A DNA stretch of 64,000 bases from Daphnia carinata (taxonomy: Eukaryota > Arthropoda > Branchiopoda > Diplostraca > Daphniidae): assembly GCF_022539665.2 (NCBI RefSeq), contig NC_081334.1, positions 2,666,001 through 2,730,000 of the forward strand, read 5' to 3'. Under the pieces are notes generated by a model that saw only the letters and a program-made list of their open reading frames with translations, was not told where the DNA came from and made no database searches. Below, in pieces: positions 47,998-61,889 of this stretch (within the stretch, counting starts at the first letter, position 1; every line of letters begins with the position of its first letter). The position numbers and the translations under genes were made by a program.

Positions 47998-50900
47998 TGG
48001 GCGTCCAAACAATTCGGACCAAAAATGTTTCTATTTTGTCTGATAACCAAAATTTAAAGTTTTATAAATAAGGGAAGGGACGGGGGGGGGGGGGGGAAAG
48101 AAAAACAAAAAGTGCAGTTGGGGCTTTTCCGTGAGTGGCGCGTGTACGTTTTGAAAGTCAACTACGGTGGAAAACGAAATGCCGCAATTTTCTTTCAATT
48201 TTTGCTTATGTTGCTGAAATTGACTTTTGTCCAACCCCGAAACGAAACAAAAAGAAAAGAAAAAAAAAATTCCTCTTCATCCCAAAAGGTTGTGCCGTTG
48301 CCGCTACGCAACATTTTCTTGTACAGGTGTAACAGATCCGATTAGATCCAAAGATAAAGACACGAAAAGAAAAAAAAACGTGAAAACATAAAAAAACATA
48401 AATGTCGTGTGAAATACGCCATGTTTGTGTTTGGTTTTGTTTTTAGTTTTTTTTTTTTTTTTTTTCCCCTTTCAATCTACCAATTCTTTTTTGTTTTGTA
48501 TGATGCGTTTACTTCTATCTCGTCAAATGTGTTTCATGTCGTATTTTCCGAGCGGCTTTGGTTGAAATTGAAAAAAAAACAAAACAAACACGATTGTACC
48601 TTATACGTCCGCATTTGCGAGTTGGTGACCTTTCGAACCTTTCCCTGCAAAACAAAAGAGATGGAGATTTAAAACAAAAAAAAAAAAAAAAAACAAAAAA
48701 AAAAAAAAAAAAAAAAAAATGAAAATTCCACCTTAACCAAAAAAAATGATAATAATAATAGCGAAATTAATGAATTGAAAAATAACCTTATGTAAACGAA
48801 GATCTTATCCCCCCCGCTGCCCCCCGTTTGCTATCCACTTCTTTATTTATTTATTTCTTTTATTTTTATTTTTCTAAATGAAAATGTGTGGTACGTAAGA
48901 AGATATATTTATTCAAGTAATATCACTAAGATATTTTTTTTTTCACTCTTCTTTTGATAACATCATTTTAAAAAAAAAACCAATAATGAATTTGTTTTTG
49001 TTTTTGTTGTAAACGTCATCATTCCTTTCTGAACAAATGAAAATGTTTTTGTGTAAGTGAAACGGAGAGTTATGTGCGTAACGCTTCGTTACTATGTACG
49101 TGCAACTTGTGCTGCCCAATTTTTAAATTGATTTCTTTCTTTCGGTTAAACCCTAAATCCTAACATTCTCGCAACCACCACTGTCCGAGCCGTTTTATGG
49201 TGCGCCTTTCACCTACGAATTGCGTTTTCATTTTTGGTTTTTCTTATCGTTTCCAATCTTCAAAACATTTTTTTTTTTGTGTTTTGAGAAAAACAGAAAT
49301 ATTTGATTTAATTAAGGATATATATATATAAACAGTACATATAAATATATGTTTCAAATTGAGAGATATCTTGGACGCGATGGAGACGATATCGATTTAG
49401 ACTTGTTTCAACAAAGACCACTTACGTCATGCCTCCTCAGTTTATGCTTTTGAACTTTCATTTTTTTTTCTTCCTTGTTTAGCTTATTAATAACTCATAG
49501 TTGAAACTTATCTGAATGAACGTGTCGTGGAAAAAGAGAAACAATTCGTTTTTGTTTCCTATTTTTCATTTTTGTTTTTTTTTTAGTTCAGTTTTGTGTT
49601 TATTTTAAGATTTTCCGCCCTCCCCCTCCTCTTTTTTTTTTAATTAAATGAAATTGAAAAACAACTCTGAATGACGGAGCTCGTTCGCTATACGTGAATG
49701 GCATATTTTTATAAACATTTATTATTATTTTTTTTTTTCGTTTGTTTTTGTTTGCATTTTTCCTATCAGCGTGCTGTCGTATGCCTTTTGAATTTCCATT
49801 TTCCGTTCAATTATTATTTTTTTAATTTCTAGTCTCTTTCGCCTTTCCATGGTTGCCGAACAACAATACGGCCTCCTACTGATTCAAATTCTTTAATTCC
49901 CCCTTTCCTACGCAGCGAGGAAATATTATTTTTTAAACTTCATTTAAAGAATAGAAAACCCATGAAATGTAATTTAAAATCATTTCGTCCCCTCAGCCCT
50001 CCCAAGAAAAATGATCCCCCCCCATTCTCTTGTTTTCCTGTTCCTCGAAACCTTCCCTTTCGTGTCAACTATCTAACATAAGATTTCACTTCCTTTTCCA
50101 AAACCGATATGATAAGTCATCGGACAAACCGATCGGGGTGAACCGCGATGACTCAAGATCTGTATAACTATACCAAGTGCCTGCCATGCCTGTTCGTTCA
50201 TCACAACCCCCTTCCCCCGCTCCCTTCCTTCCCACAAAGTATTTGTTTTTGATTTTGATTTCATCATCTTTTCAGTAAGAAAAAGAAAACAAAAAGAAAA
50301 AATCGAATTCATGATGATTTAAGACGAAAGAACCGCACCGATACATAACCACGTTCTTATAAATCTGGCCCCATTTTTATTTATTTATTTTCTTTTTTTT
50401 TTTCTTTCCCCAATTTATGATTTCGCCTCCAGACCTATATTATACAGTTGTTTTGTATACTGTATTGCCCTGATATAGTATATAAATATAGAAATATATA
50501 TATGCATACAATAACCCAGAACGAAACCGTCGATATCCTTCACCCAGTTATGATGACGTTGCATGTTTGTGGACGTGAATCGATACGTCTACGCCTACGC
50601 CTACGCCTGGCAAAAGAAACGTGACAAAATTCATGTGAACTTTCACAATTTCCTGGAACGTGGGATTACCCTCTTGTGGTAGGCCTTCAATTAGCCGATT
50701 TTCACGCGTGACAACGGCGAGCCCAGAGAGTCAATCGAAAGCCCACCCGCCCCCCCCCCCCTTTTTTTCGTGACGTTGTCGAGAACTTGGTCGACCACAA
50801 CGATCCCGCAGATTGAGCACGCGCCCCTTCAAAAACAGGGAATATTTCAAAGAGAAAAATCAAGCATAAACAAGAGATGAATTGAATCACTAAAAATGTA

Positions 50901-52440
50901 TGACATATGCACATCGCAGGTGCTGATGATCCCATAAAAGTTGAAACTGTTTCACAAACACGCGGCGTTCATATGCGAAATTCTAGTGTGTAACTCATTT
51001 GTTGAACCGAAAGAGAAAAAAAAAACGAGGTTGATGTAAAACAAAGAGAAATTGTAAAATGAGTTGCAGGATATTGATCAGGTTCTTTCGGGGCCAGGAA
51101 GAAAGCGAAGCCATTAGCCGAGCACAAAGGCTATAAGATGCACGTGTGTCGTTTGAAATGTGAAACTTTCTCGCACAGGGCACGAAAATAAAATAACCAA
51201 GAAACGGACGCATTCAAAAACTTTCTAGAATTCAACTGCCGCTGCATCTCAGTAGTTGACGTTTGCCTGATTGAATTTGATTTGAGTATGGCATAGAACA
51301 ATTGGGTTTCGGAACGCACTCGCCAGAGAGAGAGAGTTACGACTTTTGAATTTGAATAGTTCAAAAACTGTTAGTCCCACGCAGAAATGAAGTCGATTTG
51401 TTTCAAGTCCGACTTTTTTTCACACAGCAAAATTGGCCTTTCAATTTTTGAATCGTAATCCTATCAAAACGGAACCTGTTATAATTGGGTCCTACTATAC
51501 AGACTTCCGTTAATTAATTAATTTCCGCATTTGATTTGAACATTCACACAGTTCTAATTCTGTTTACTGTTGCTCTCTTCTACAATTCGAGATACGTCAG
51601 GCAATGTACGAAGTTATTCGAATCAAATCTTTCACATTGTATTGAATGATATCCGACCTCTCTGTTTGTTTTTTGATTGCACCCCACTAATTAACGCTGT
51701 GCTATGGCGACACCCGCGTAGCAACTCGAAAGCGATTAGAAATTAGAACCCGCTGATTGTTCCCCTATTTCCAAACTTCCTTTTCGCTGATTCGATTCGA
51801 ATAAAACCGTCGCAAAAATAAAAAAAAACAAAAACAAACCTAATCGATGTAAAATCTTAAGTTAACTGCCATAGTTTATCTTGATTCCACATATTTTCTT
51901 CCTCCCCCCACCATTCGACTTATGTGCCTCTTTCTCCACTGACTCGGAGATAATACCACTTGTCCAGCACGTTTCCACTGGCCCGTCTCTTATTGTTTCT
52001 TTATTGGGAGACAGAGAGAGCGGTCGGCTGCGTCTGCGTGTTTGCCCGTCCGTATCGCAATGCGTCCCTCTCCGTCGAGCTTTCCTTTTATTTTCTTTTT
52101 GTCCCTACTTAATCAATCCGTTATCCATTTATCTTGCCAACCGTCTCCTCAAGAGCATCAACCACCAGAGGAAAGATCGCTCCGTGGCCGCTTTAACTAA
52201 TGTCCTGTCTATACAGTGTGCTCGACATAGCCCCGTGACATTGTCAAGCCGGGCCAAACGATTTGCCATTGGGTTTCAAAGGCATTTAAAAAAAAAAAAT
52301 GAAAGTAAATTTTTAGTACTATTTTTAAATGTTGGCCAAGAATTCCATCGAGTTCATGCAACAAAAATGCCATCAACTACTGAGCTATTATAAGAGTATT
52401 GTTGTATGCCGAGAGCGGAACTGACCGAGATGTACAAGAC
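47998..52440. other. Flippase 3' UTR and convergent intergenic region
   Basis: Strongly AT-rich with long A-runs (48672-48719), T-runs and TA runs (49319-49329, 50480-50500). Positions 50589-50608 hold a short tandem (CTACGC)3. I found no canonical AATAAA close after the stop, so the 3' end is not placed. No coding gene recognised. Confidence 0.5.
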
Positions 52441-52486
52441 GATCGATTTCATTGGTCCCGGAGTTGATTGACGAAAAGAGAAAAGC

Positions 52487-52526
52487 GGACCTGTCCGGAC
52501 CTGTCCAGACTTGTCCAGACTTGTTC
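52487..52526. promoter_or_regulatory. Four contiguous p53-type half-sites (candidate p53-family response element)
   Basis: Four 10-mers abut with no spacer: GGACCTGTCC, GGACCTGTCC, AGACTTGTCC, AGACTTGTTC. The p53-family half-site consensus is RRRCWWGYYY. The last two fit it perfectly and the first two have one mismatch each (C for W). Two adjacent half-sites make a standard tetramer-binding element. It lies 4.5 kb beyond the flippase stop codon and 1.9 kb beyond the stop of the R7BP-like gene, so the target gene is unclear. Binding is inferred from sequence only. Confidence 0.45.
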
Positions 52527-53123
52527 CCCCAACTCCACTCTGCGGCCCCGTCAAATGTAATAAAGAAGAAAGGGAGTCTTGTAATCGCAAAGAAGATGGT
52601 TTCTTCTTTCTTTGTTTTGGGACATTGTGCGTTCCAAGAAACAACGAGATGGGCTCTCCTATTTGTATTTTCCCCCCTCGTTAGCCGGTGGCTTTCAAAG
52701 TCAGGTAAAAAGAAGGAATAAATCCATTCAATTGACGATGCATACATTATATCTTGATTTATGTTTGCAAAAGATGTGCTGTGCTTTCGCTGGATATTCT
52801 TCACTTCGTGACACGTCCGGGCTTGGAACAAGTGTTTTCTTCGACGTATATGCACGACATCGTGAATCTTCATCGTGATTTATTCACGGTTGCGAGGCAC
52901 GTAGGACGATAGGACTAGACGTCAGCCCGGATTTTTCGCAAAGGTAAGCTTGCACATCAACTGTCACTGCATGTTATAAATAAGTTCGAGGGTCAGTGTG
53001 GGGAGATGGAAATTTTTCATTTCACGACATTGTGATCTTTCGCCAGCGATCCCTTCGACACCATCGAAGATCAAAGTCTTTTTGACGGTTTTTCGTGACA
53101 ACAAATGTTGAACACGGTGAAAC

Positions 53124-53234
53124 CCACAGGCTGTCGGCGGCGAAATCAAAATGTGTAATGCGATGTCCGTGCTTCTCGTACAGCCGCTCCGGCTGGATCG
53201 ATTTGATGTGACGGCCCTGGCCCACGTAGTCCAA
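53124..53234 (-). other. Exon-like orphan segment of 37 codons
   Basis: Minus-strand segment preceded by CTAG and followed by TGG^GTTTCA. It reads LDYVGQGRHIKSIQPERLYE then KHGHRITHFDFAADSLW without stops. 28 of 37 codons end in G or C, against AT-rich surroundings, which is how true exons look in this window. I do not recognise the protein and saw no partner exon. It could be an exon of an unrecognised gene, a pseudogene fragment, or a 3' part of the R7BP-like transcript, although the phase does not fit the donor at 54431. Confidence 0.3.
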
Positions 53235-54428
53235 CTAGCCATTTTTATTGAGAGGCAGAAATCGATGTTGGAACAGTTGTTGCCCCGAGTCTATGATTTT
53301 TTTTTTTTTTTTTTGAAAGGCTTTCAGGGTTTCGTTTTGTTTCATACCACAATTCGATTTAAATCGAAATGTTTTATCGTTTTACACATGGCCGTTTTTC
53401 TTGGCCATCTTCGTTCGGCTCGTCTGTTAGATTAACGTTTATTATGGCGCATTATAAAGAGGGAGGAGGACACAAGAACATCAGTGACAGACGCAACGTG
53501 CAGCGTGACGCATTATCACTGATCGTGATGCACCAAGTCGAACTAAAGCAGCTGGATCAGACAGCTGGAATCCTGCCGGAAGAGGAAGTCTGATTCCCCC
53601 CCCCCCCCGTGATTTATTACATCGATCCGACGATTTCCATAGTGCCGAGACGATTACAAATGGGAATTGCTGATTGAGACTAATCAGAGATTTTATTTTC
53701 AATAGAAAAAAGAAAAAAAGAAGAAACAGAGAAAAGAACGCAATATCTTAATGTTCCACATCATTAGATTTTGGCAAGAAAGACTGAATGAAAATCAACA
53801 GTGAAAAAAGAACGAGAACAGAGCACGTGAATTTGAAGAAGAAAACGACACGATTCGAGCGAAATATTACATCAAAAAGGGAAAATGAAATTTGATGGGC
53901 TGTGGAGATGCAAATCGCTTGAAAGATATTCAAGTGGGACGTGAACCGTTTTATCAACGTTGAAATGTCTAAAGAGATTTACACGTACAGCGAGGGCAAC
54001 TTGTTTGCGTCTAAACTTTGGCTGTGTGTGGGCATAGTGTAGGCCTAGGGCAAACTACATTATTATACAAACTTGGATGATAAAGAAGAAGATTTTTTTT
54101 TTCATAGTTTCTATGGGAGTTTCAGATGGTACGTCATTCTTCCTTTTTTCTTCATTGATCACCGACATAACGTTGGAATTGGAAACAAATTGTACAGAAA
54201 AACCAGACACGTGAATTCGACTGTCCTCGTCTTTAATTTTCGAGAAGAAACGAAGTTTTCATCGTCACCGATAGGGAATGAACTGGGCCTGCAACGGCCG
54301 TGCTGGCAAACCTGGAAACATGAGCACACAACAAAATGAAGATGGCCGTCACCGATAAACAAAATGCAAGTTTAATACCGGGACTGTAAGTTAGGCGTGA
54401 CATGTTGTGAAATGATGAGATGCAAGAC

Positions 54429-54577
54429 TCACAGGTAACTTGGTTTGGAGAAGCAGCACAAGGCGCGAATGTTGCGGCAAAGCGGATTGGAAGTAGCGCG
54501 CTGCCGCCGGTTTGTCAGCATCCGCTGTTTGGCCCAAACGCTGAACTTGTCCTCGCCGGCCAAGGCGAACGCCCGTC
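54429..54577 (-). CDS. RGS7BP: R7BP-like terminal exon with basic/di-cysteine membrane anchor
   Basis: 149 bp encoding GRAFALAGEDKFSVWAKQRM then LTNRRQRATSNPLCRNIRAL and CCFSKPSYL before TGA. The Cys pair near the end, after a cluster of Arg, is the expected S-palmitoylation site. The stop codon overlaps a perfect donor-like GTGAGT (54427-54432), so an alternative splice that removes the stop is possible. Confidence 0.75.
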
Positions 54578-55671
54578 CTTTATTGCCAAAAGAAACAAAA
54601 ACTCTAATCAATTAATATCTAATGGACTCTAACCCTGCCAACCAAGAGTCACGACATGTTCATCCTTTTATATATATACAGTACATATATAACTTAACGA
54701 ATGATGGCCTTTTTGTTGCAGTGGACGGATAATGAGATCAGAGTTCACTGGGTTCATCACTTTATTCAAATAGAATGAAGCCTTTCGTGAAGCTCATTTT
54801 CGTGCCTCGTCGTGAACAACGCTAGACAGTGGCCTTGCGTCTCTTCGTTTTGTTTGTTAACGAGCTCAATTAAATAGCTTATTAAAGTTTCATTTTCAGG
54901 TAGTCGTATTACCAAATGAAGGTGAACATTTTGTAATCAAAAAAAGAAAACAGCTGAAAGTGAAAAATCAATGACCTACCGTATGACTCTTCCATGGGCA
55001 TGAATTCCGAGAGGTCGTCAATGAGCCGTTGGATATCCTCCGAGTCTTTGCGGATGGAACGGAGCTCCTCCGCGTTGAAATCGGGCGCCAGTTGTTTGCA
55101 GAGAATGATCTGGCTGAAGACTGTACCCAAATTGGATGGCCCGGCTCGATTTTCTGTTGATGTTCCAGTTGTTTCCAAACGACGGTCCGATTTCAAAGGA
55201 AAAATCAAGCAACGATCCAAAGAGATAAACAAATATATGAACAGCCAACAAGATCAAAACAATCAATCCAAGACTCGAAAGAAAAGGGCTACCGTGTTAT
55301 CTGTCAAACTCAAGATCGAACCCCCCCCCTCCCGACCTTTTCTTTTTTACACTCTCCCTTCGTTGATTGAGCGCCAACATGGTCGATATACTCTCGACTT
55401 TCTAGACATCTATTGCACCATTGCGTTTTTCTTTTCGTATCTGTGCGATCGTTCATGCAGCAATCAATGGTCTACTTAAACACTCGTACACGAAAAGGGC
55501 AGTGCGAATCATCGACCGCCATATAAAAAGGGCGTGGTGACCCCCCGCAGGATCGATTTGCTTTGCGACCGTATAGCTCCTCACCGTCGCTATCAAACAA
55601 CATGTCTGTGTGTATACAATGCCGTCGGGAGATAGTTTGGATGGACATTTATCTTACCTACATATTGCTGG

Positions 55672-55708
<37 letters not shown>

Positions 55709-58700
55709 AATATAGAAGGAGATGAAAGTGAGGAGAGAAACTTGGAATAGATGAGAAAGAGGTCGTGACTGGACGGACGCTGTTTGTTTTTAACGGTGAG
55801 GTAATCAACTTTGTAGTGAGGACTCGTGAAACTTGTGCTATCTCGTAGGAGAGATGACAAGGTGAGAAAGGGATCTCATCATCTTGTGTACACGGACATT
55901 TCTACGTCCAGCTTTCCGTTTGGCCACTTGAGAAATTGTGGAGTTGGCGTTCATTAACTCGCTGCGCAGCGGGTCTTGTCTATGTCATCACAAGGATATT
56001 TTTTTTTTTATACCCAATTTTCACGTCTTTCTTTTGACACGAAACTAATTATTCAAATGACGTCGTCTTTGCCTTTGTTTCCCACTTTCGACGAGCGTCT
56101 TCCTCTCACTTCGTGTTGCTAATTCTCAATCCACTTTGTCTTTATAACAATCACGAATTCCTTTCAATCCTTCTATGCAAATAAGGACGATGGGAAAATT
56201 AAAAAAAAAAGGGTTAAGGCGATTAGACTTTCATAGAATAGGCTACAGTGGTGTTGCATCGATGTAGGGCCACTTCTGTATGTTCCCATCAATGATGTAC
56301 CAACCGACCATCATAGGACGCAAGTGTTAGCCTTCGTAGATTATGAACGTTAAGACTGAAAACATCAAGACGCCAAACGAGTTTACTAAACCCTTTCAAC
56401 GGGATTACAAAACGCCACAGCGGACCAGAGGGGCTGGGCTGCTGACTTGGTTAGAGCCGGGGATTTCCCGACGGAATACAAAAGTTTAGCCAGCCATGGC
56501 AGCTTGATTTCAACGTATGCACTTTACAGCTGTGTTGCGTGTGTACATTGACGTCGTGAAACGCGTACGGGACAACTGATGGCGAACGCTTGTAAAAGTT
56601 TACAAAAGAATACTAGTCGATTTCATTCTTGAAAGAGGTTTTCACGTCAAGGGATGTTCGGAGTTCGTTCACGAACGAGACCACACAGTTTAGATAATAA
56701 AAAAGAAGAGGAGAAGGAGAGAAATAGAAGCACGAAAAAAAAAAAAAAAAAAAACTTTGCGGCCCTTCTTGTGTGAACGTCAAACAATATGAGCCGAGAT
56801 GAAAAAGAAATCAAAGATTTTTGTTGACGGAAAATTCCGGTCCGATGGACATGTTTCCGTTTCACGAGGCGTGCCCCCCTCTAAGGCCGTTTTCGCTCTG
56901 GCTCGTGTTACATATTGCATTTGATGAAATCGCGAGTTTGCTTATGTTGCCTGAGATGTCCCAACAACACACACACAAAAAAAGAGATGTTTGTTTGTGT
57001 CATAAATTGACCATCTTACCGTAAAAGCTGGTCATGTCGAGCGGTTTCCTCTGAATGAGGCGGTGACTCTTGTGCAACTCGCGGACCAGCAACTGACAAC
57101 TGCAGAAAAAATGGACCAAATGGTCCTTGTCCAGCGGAATTCCAGCGGCGATATCACTGAGGAGCAATGAAAATAAATGCATCAAAAATTACATCGTCCC
57201 CATATGTAACGTAGCTACCATAGTATAGCATTCTATTGTTTTTGTTCCTCATCCAATACTATATATATATACAGTATATATATCGTGTAAAGAGCTGGAA
57301 CTTAATCCTTTTTCAATCGTCGGGTAATTGCGCGATGGCCATTGCATTTTCCCCGTACTAGTTGGCCTGAGGATCGTTTGCGTGTTCCCAAACAGGCCTT
57401 TATTTATTTTTTTTTTTTGTCCTTTAGACCGTAGCCCTTTTTGTGTGTGTGTGTGTGTGTGTTTAAGGCCGATCGTGTGTATCGATTGATTCTTGGTAAA
57501 AAAAAAATAAAACGAACGAAGAAAAAAGAAAGGCTGAAAATTGATGGTCAGAAAATAGGCGTGGCAATAGGGAACTGTTGTGCGGCTATTCAAGCAACGA
57601 GCTCAAACGAAAAGAATCAAACCAGTGAAGTATAATGATGCAGCCCTCCCCTCAAATCAATAGCCAATTTCGCTGAATACCCAAACTCCGTCTCTATACT
57701 TCCACCCTTCAATCAGCCTTTTTTTTTTTTTCTCTCTCTCTCTAACATGTACACGGAGCTCTTGGGTATTAACTAAGTCCGTCCAATGCCCACCTCCATC
57801 AGCCCGTTGATGCGTGTCTTTTATATTCATTGGCAATCCTCGTTACAAAAAGACGAAGCCCCCAAAATCGATCTACATTTAGCGCCGTCAGCTGATTCAC
57901 TGTGCCCACGTTCTCGATTCATCCGACTTCAAAGAGCCACATCCGTTCATGTCTCCCCTCTACACTATAACATATCTTCAAAGAGCACTCTACCTCTTTC
58001 TTATTTCCTAATTTGATTTGTTGCCTAGCAGGTTCCTTAAAAAAAATCACGTGAAATCCCGGGAACATTTTGGAGCCCCCCTCCTCCCGGCCGGTAGGAG
58101 ATGGTACGTACCTGTGTATCTGCGGCAGAAGGAGCTGGTTGGTGTGTTTGCAAGACTCGACGCACTGTCGCCGCAACCGTCGGATCTTCTCTCGGACTTC
58201 GGGCGAGTCTTTGGGCTGCCCGATGGTGATGAGTAGTTGCCGAAACTGGGCCACTAGGCTGTTCAGTTCGCCGATCATCTGAAACGACATACGGAATTCA
58301 TTTGTTTTATACAACTGCCATGGACACCGTTGATTCTCCGCTACGAAGGTAGGCCTATTTAAATTAATCACGACTATTTTATGTGAATCGTTTTAGTGTT
58401 TAGTTTTTTTGTTTTTTTTTGTATTATTCATTCATTAACGCCTTGAATGAATAATGAAGTGTGGGCGTCCCACTCAATAAGGACAGGCGCTTAAATGCTG
58501 CTGTGCGTATTTCGTGAGTAGTATTCGACATTCCGTTTTCGGTTCGTCATGAACGGGTACTTGACGAGCCACTTGCGCGCATAGAAAATACTCGTTTAAT
58601 TAGTCAATATTGTTCCATATTCATCACGGAGGATATTAGCATGATGAAAACGCCCTGGCCAAAGGGAATTCTCTTTACTAAGAATTCTTTTTTTTTTTTT

Positions 58701-61700
58701 TTCTCCCCTTTTGGCTTTTCATCGTTCTCTCGTTTTGCTCCCGAAATGAAGGTCAATGAAGCGATGAAGCGAAACCTGTAAGGAAGTCAAGATTGTGCTT
58801 TATCTCTTTTTCTCTCTGTGCTGGTAAACCCGGTTGGCTGCGCTTCGTAATGAAACTAAATTCGGTACGGCAAGTAGACGGAGATATTCAAAAAAAAAAT
58901 AAAAAAGTATGTGAAACTGCGTAATTTCGCGATGCGTCTCTCTTCGAATTCTTGCGTTTCCAATCGTTAGATTCCCTTGGAAGCCGAGCTTAAGACACTT
59001 TAAGGTTGGACATGACAGTCCAAGTGTTGCCAAAACTTTTGATGGGAAAAAAAAAATTTCATCTCATTTTACGGGTCGCAATTCTTTTTCTGTTTTTAAT
59101 CGATTAGTTCGCTCTCGGACGAATTTCAAAGCGCCGAAATGCAAATCAATCACGTGCGTTTAGTCTTTTTTTTTTTTTCTTTTCGAAATGAAAGATTGAC
59201 GACGATCGATATTGAAATTTGGTGACAGTTCAAAGCATTGCATGGATAAGTAAATAGACATTTCAAGAAGAAGAAGAAAAAAAAAAAAAAAGGCCTTCTA
59301 TTGGACCTGGTAATATCAGTCGGATTAACAGCAAAAAAAGAGGACGAATGAGACGTGCGGCTGTGCAATCAAGACTTTCGGAAATGAAACGATTAAAATG
59401 GCAGAAAATCTGTAGACTTTTGAAAGAGGGGGGGGGGTCAAAATGTTTGTCTTCTTTTGTACCGGTTACTCGACAGCGCAGATGCCTTCTAAAAATATAA
59501 TGGAGAAAGAGAGAGAGAGAGAGTGAGCCACATTGATTTTCAATACTCTCATCGTAATGCTCGGTTGATCAACAAGCCGAAGTAATAACAGCTGTGACAT
59601 GACTCTCATGGCCCACGAATAATATGAACGAGCACTACTTTGCAATTCAAATGGAGCCAAAAAACAAAACAAAACAAAACAAATAAAAACACATGGCATT
59701 CTCATTTTCAAAGGCCAAAGCAAATATCGAACCGAGAGACCTCCTCCCTCTCTCTCTTCATCACGATTTTTTTCTCCGTTTCAATGTGTGCACTTCGTCG
59801 AAGAGATTGCAATAGCTGATGTGTGAGCGCAATTTTTTTTGCAATTTGCCATCGAGCTGACAGTTTTGAGCGGGGAAACGATGCGGCGAAGTTTGCGTGG
59901 CTTTTAATGTCGGCCGTTAACCGGACGTTATCCTCTACGCCATGCACACACACACACATCAGAAACACAGTGCGCGTTACAATTACACCAAGACCAGCGT
60001 CTCGCATCCTAGAAGGCGGGGGGGGGGGCCCTCCAATGATTTATCGCCATTCTTTCCTTTTGATTATTTCTTTCGTTTTCATCCGAGTGAATTGACGCTG
60101 TGCACGCACCCGTTTTATATAGACACAAGCGTTGAGCCTATACATGGCCTATAAACTGTATTACATATCACTTTCTCGGCCTGGTAGCCAACTGCCAATG
60201 TCGTTGATAACACGCGCTGCACAATTCAACAGCTGCTGCCTTACGTCCCCACTACGAAAAACAAAAGGGAAATGTTGTGATGAAATGGGCAAAAAAAAAA
60301 AAAAAAGAAACGTAAAAATTGGGAGGAAACAAAGTGTGTGGCTTCTATCATAAACAGAAGAAAAAAAAGTTGGGGGGGGGGGGAGGCAGTCTCTGTGGTT
60401 CGTAAAGAAATAAAAAAAAAAGCTGCGCTGTTTTGTTGTGATAGTCATAATGGTCATAAACGTGGGAATTGTAAACAATAAAGCTGCACAAACTGTCGGT
60501 CGCTAATTAAAGAGGAAAGACACAAACAATGACTTTGATTTTTCTTTCTCTCCTTTTTTTTTTTTTTTTTTTTTTGTTTTTTTTTTTTGCTTTGACGATG
60601 GCCGTACGTATAGGGGCGTGTATATGTATAGTGAGATTATAATGAATAGGATCCTCGTTGACTCGTTATAACATTCTCCGGAAGCCATCCTTATATAGAC
60701 GTGGCTTTCTTTACGTGATGCTTCTTCCGTAATACGTCCTTTCATTCTTCCTTATTTATTTATTTATTTTTTTTGTTTTCATATAAATATAGAGTACACT
60801 ACTGAGTAAATCAATCGCCATTCTTTTCCTTTTGAATGCGTCGCTGTTGGTTGTTCGTACCTTGGCAACTGTCGTGAAAAAACAAAAACCCGAGCCGATG
60901 ATATCGACCGTAAACATTCTCGCGTATAATTATCCTCTGCTATTCCTAATACGATTCAGCTGAAACGGCCCTTGCTCCTATCGCGATCGTCGAGTCGCTA
61001 AATTGCGGCAAATAATTGAGCAGTTAGTTTAAAAAAAACAAAAGCAACAAGCAGCGCAATGATGAACGAGGCTACATCGTTTATTTATGTATGACAACAT
61101 AAACAGCAAAGGAAACTGCCGAGTAAAAACGCGATACAATTGATTTGACGGGTTGTTATATTTTTCTTTTTTTGCCTTCTTTTTCGAAAGTGCAACAACC
61201 TGAGTCTATTACACGAGAGCATAAAAAAAAAAAAGGAAATGAAAGGCGGATAACTGGTATGTTTGGTGTATATTATATTACATATATCGATCAGTTGTAA
61301 AGGGAAAAAGCGTATGGCTGATCTGAACATGTAGAAACACGGAAAGGAGAACTCTCCACACTTGACGATTCGGATAAAGACACGGGCAAATTTGTTTAAA
61401 AAGAAAAAGCGAGCCCTTCGTCAAAAGGAAACGAGATCAATATTCTATCGATTTTTCTTTTAGATACGTCTACGTGCTAGACGATACTATATCTGAATTT
61501 TTATGTATTTTCTCTTTTTTTCGCACTTCATCGCTCGTCCGTTTCATCCTTCGCTGCTATAGAAAATAGGAAGAAAAAAGGAAAACAGGCACGCGTACGT
61601 ACGCGCGAATTCGGTGAAAGGTTTTCTTCGCACCGAGGAAAAAAAAAAAAAAAAACGAAGGAAAAACAAAAGAAAAATATTTCAATCGCGTTGCATATGC

Positions 61701-61854
61701 GTCTTTTCCCATCCATATGTTTTTCAAAAACGCATATATCCCACATCGTTTGTGGGAAAGAAAAAAGAGAAAAAGAATGGGAGGGGTGGGGGGACAAGTT
61801 ATTCTGTAAGTTGTCCATGTGAGAAACAAAAGGAAGAATAAAAATTGCGAATAT

Positions 61855-61889
<35 letters not shown>

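Noticed and set aside
51881-52393. 170-codon plus-strand open frame in the convergent intergenic region
   Set aside because: Low-complexity composition, no motif, no codon-position bias seen.
56435-56480. tRNA-like D-arm motif (ACTTGGTTAGAGCC)
   Set aside because: No matching T-arm or B box within normal distance.
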